Below are positions 12,261 to 13,027 of a stretch of 13,027 nucleotides of DNA, one piece after another. The notes beneath the pieces were generated by a model. The model was not told the DNA's origin. It was given only the letters and a program-made list of their open reading frames with translations, and did not search any database. A program made the translations under genes and the position numbers. Every line of letters begins with the position of its first letter. Positions within the stretch are counted from its first letter, which is position 1. The stretch is from Deltaproteobacteria bacterium (GTDB lineage Bacteria > Desulfobacterota > Desulfuromonadia > Desulfuromonadales > Geopsychrobacteraceae): NCBI GenBank assembly GCA_009993495.1, contig JAACTI010000007.1, forward strand, positions 1-13,027. The letters are read 5' to 3'.

Positions 12261-13027
12261 ATGCCACACACAATTCGCAATATCGCTATCATCGCTCACG
12301 TTGACCACGGCAAAACCACTCTGGTGGATGCCATGCTGGTACAGTCGGGAGTTTTTCGCGAACATCAGGCCATTACTGAACGCGTGATGGACAGCAACGA
12401 CCTTGAAAAGGAACGGGGCATCACCATTCTGGCCAAAAATCTATCGGTTCAGTTCGGCGAGCTTAAAATCAATATTGTCGATACCCCCGGCCATGCCGAT
12501 TTCGGGGGTGAAGTCGAACGGATTTTGAAAATGGTCGATTCGGTGCTGCTGCTGGTCGATGCCTTTGATGGCCCCATGCCCCAGACCCGCTTTGTGCTGA
12601 AAAAATCCCTGGAACTGGGGTTGAAGCCAATTGTCGTGATCAACAAGATCGATCGGCCTGGTGCCCGCCCGACTCAAGTGGTTGACATGGTGTTTGATCT
12701 GTTTTGTGAATTGAATGCCGATGAGAAGCAGCTGGATTTTCCCATCGTGTATTCCAGTGCCAAGTTTGGCATTGCCAAGGCCGAACTGGCCGACGAATCG
12801 GACAATTTGCTTCCCCTGTTCAATGTCATCCGCGACCGGGTTGACCCGCCATCCGGTGACCCTGCCGCTCCTTTTCAAATGCTGGTGTCGAATATCGATT
12901 ACAACAAATTCATTGGACGCACTGCAACCGGAAAAATTTCCAACGGCATCATTCGGGCCGGTGAAACGGTGGCGCACATTGATCGCACCGGCAAAATTCA
13001 TAACGGGCGCATCAGTAAATTGCTCGG
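12261..13027 (+). CDS. typA: Ribosome-associated GTPase TypA/BipA, 3'-truncated
   Basis: Translational GTPase of the EF-G/LepA group that binds the 70S ribosome and assists large-subunit assembly and stress adaptation, notably in the cold. About 255 of some 600 residues are in the window. The G1 motif AHVDHGKTT (12-20), the switch I region with EKERGITI, the G3 motif DTPGHADFGGEVER, the G4 motif NKIDRPGARP and the G5-like SSAKFG are all clear, and the beta-barrel domain II starts at about residue 205 (PFQMLVSNIDYNKFIGR). EKERGITILAKN and NIDYNKFIGR distinguish TypA from EF-G and LepA. The start ATG 12261 is preceded by GAAGGG with an 8-base gap. It is divergent from aroK and has its own predicted promoter. 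The frame stays open to the window end. Confidence 0.97.
   Translation, partial: MPHTIRNIAIIAHVDHGKTTLVDAMLVQSGVFREHQAITERVMDSNDLEKERGITILAKNLSVQFGELKINIVDTPGHADFGGEVERILKMVDSVLLLVDAFDGPMPQTRFVLKKSLELGLKPIVVINKIDRPGARPTQVVDMVFDLFCELNADEKQLDFPIVYSSAKFGIAKAELADESDNLLPLFNVIRDRVDPPSGDPAAPFQMLVSNIDYNKFIGRTATGKISNGIIRAGETVAHIDRTGKIHNGRISKLL

Noticed and set aside
1..13027. Search for CRISPR arrays, tRNA genes, transposases and attachment sites
   Set aside because: No regularly spaced repeats, cloverleaf-like sequence or mobile-element protein was seen; gene content is core and contiguous.

Overview
The window looks like a chromosomal stretch from a Gram-negative anaerobe of the Desulfuromonadales/Geobacterales type (class Desulfuromonadia). 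This is inferred from the gene order fabF-rpiB-glyA-dCMP deaminase-nrdR-ribD-ribE-ribBA-ribH-nusB, moderate-to-high G+C, and the style of the LexA and DinB proteins. No marker here gives a species. Most of the window is dense core metabolism with a few regulatory surprises.

Positions 1-9130 hold one long plus-strand run. It starts with a 5'-truncated fabF (fatty acid elongation), then rpiB (pentose phosphate), glyA (serine/glycine and one-carbon units), a dCMP deaminase, nrdR (ribonucleotide reductase repressor), four riboflavin genes (ribD, ribE, ribBA, ribH), nusB and hom (threonine/methionine branch). Many joints overlap or nearly touch: fabF/rpiB by 1 base, dCMP deaminase/nrdR by 4, ribD/ribE by 16. 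Clear hairpins sit after rpiB and after nrdR, so the run is probably several transcription units. Together, GlyA (methylene-THF) and dCMP deaminase (dUMP) supply the two substrates of thymidylate synthase, and NrdR senses (d)ATP. The four rib genes cover nearly all of riboflavin synthesis from GTP and ribulose 5-phosphate.

Positions 9131-11291 are a DNA-damage module: lexA, a small 81-residue ORF of unknown function, and dinB (DNA polymerase IV), tightly packed. A perfect 20-bp inverted repeat lies directly against the lexA start codon. Its right arm contains the lexA Shine-Dalgarno, and a TATAAT lies at its centre. It may act at once as hom terminator, lexA operator, and a lock against translation of read-through mRNA.

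Positions 11292-11961 hold the minus-strand shikimate kinase gene aroK, convergent with dinB. Between them, and running into the aroK 3' end, is an array of small hairpins that show GGA in their loops when read on the minus strand. This resembles the binding-site arrays of CsrA/RsmA-type proteins. Two G-U pairs that work only on the minus strand favour transcription from the aroK side.

Positions 11962-12260 are the divergent aroK/typA intergenic region, with a recognisable promoter for each gene. From 12261 the GTPase gene typA (bipA) runs off the window. I saw no tRNA, rRNA, CRISPR array, transposase or phage gene.
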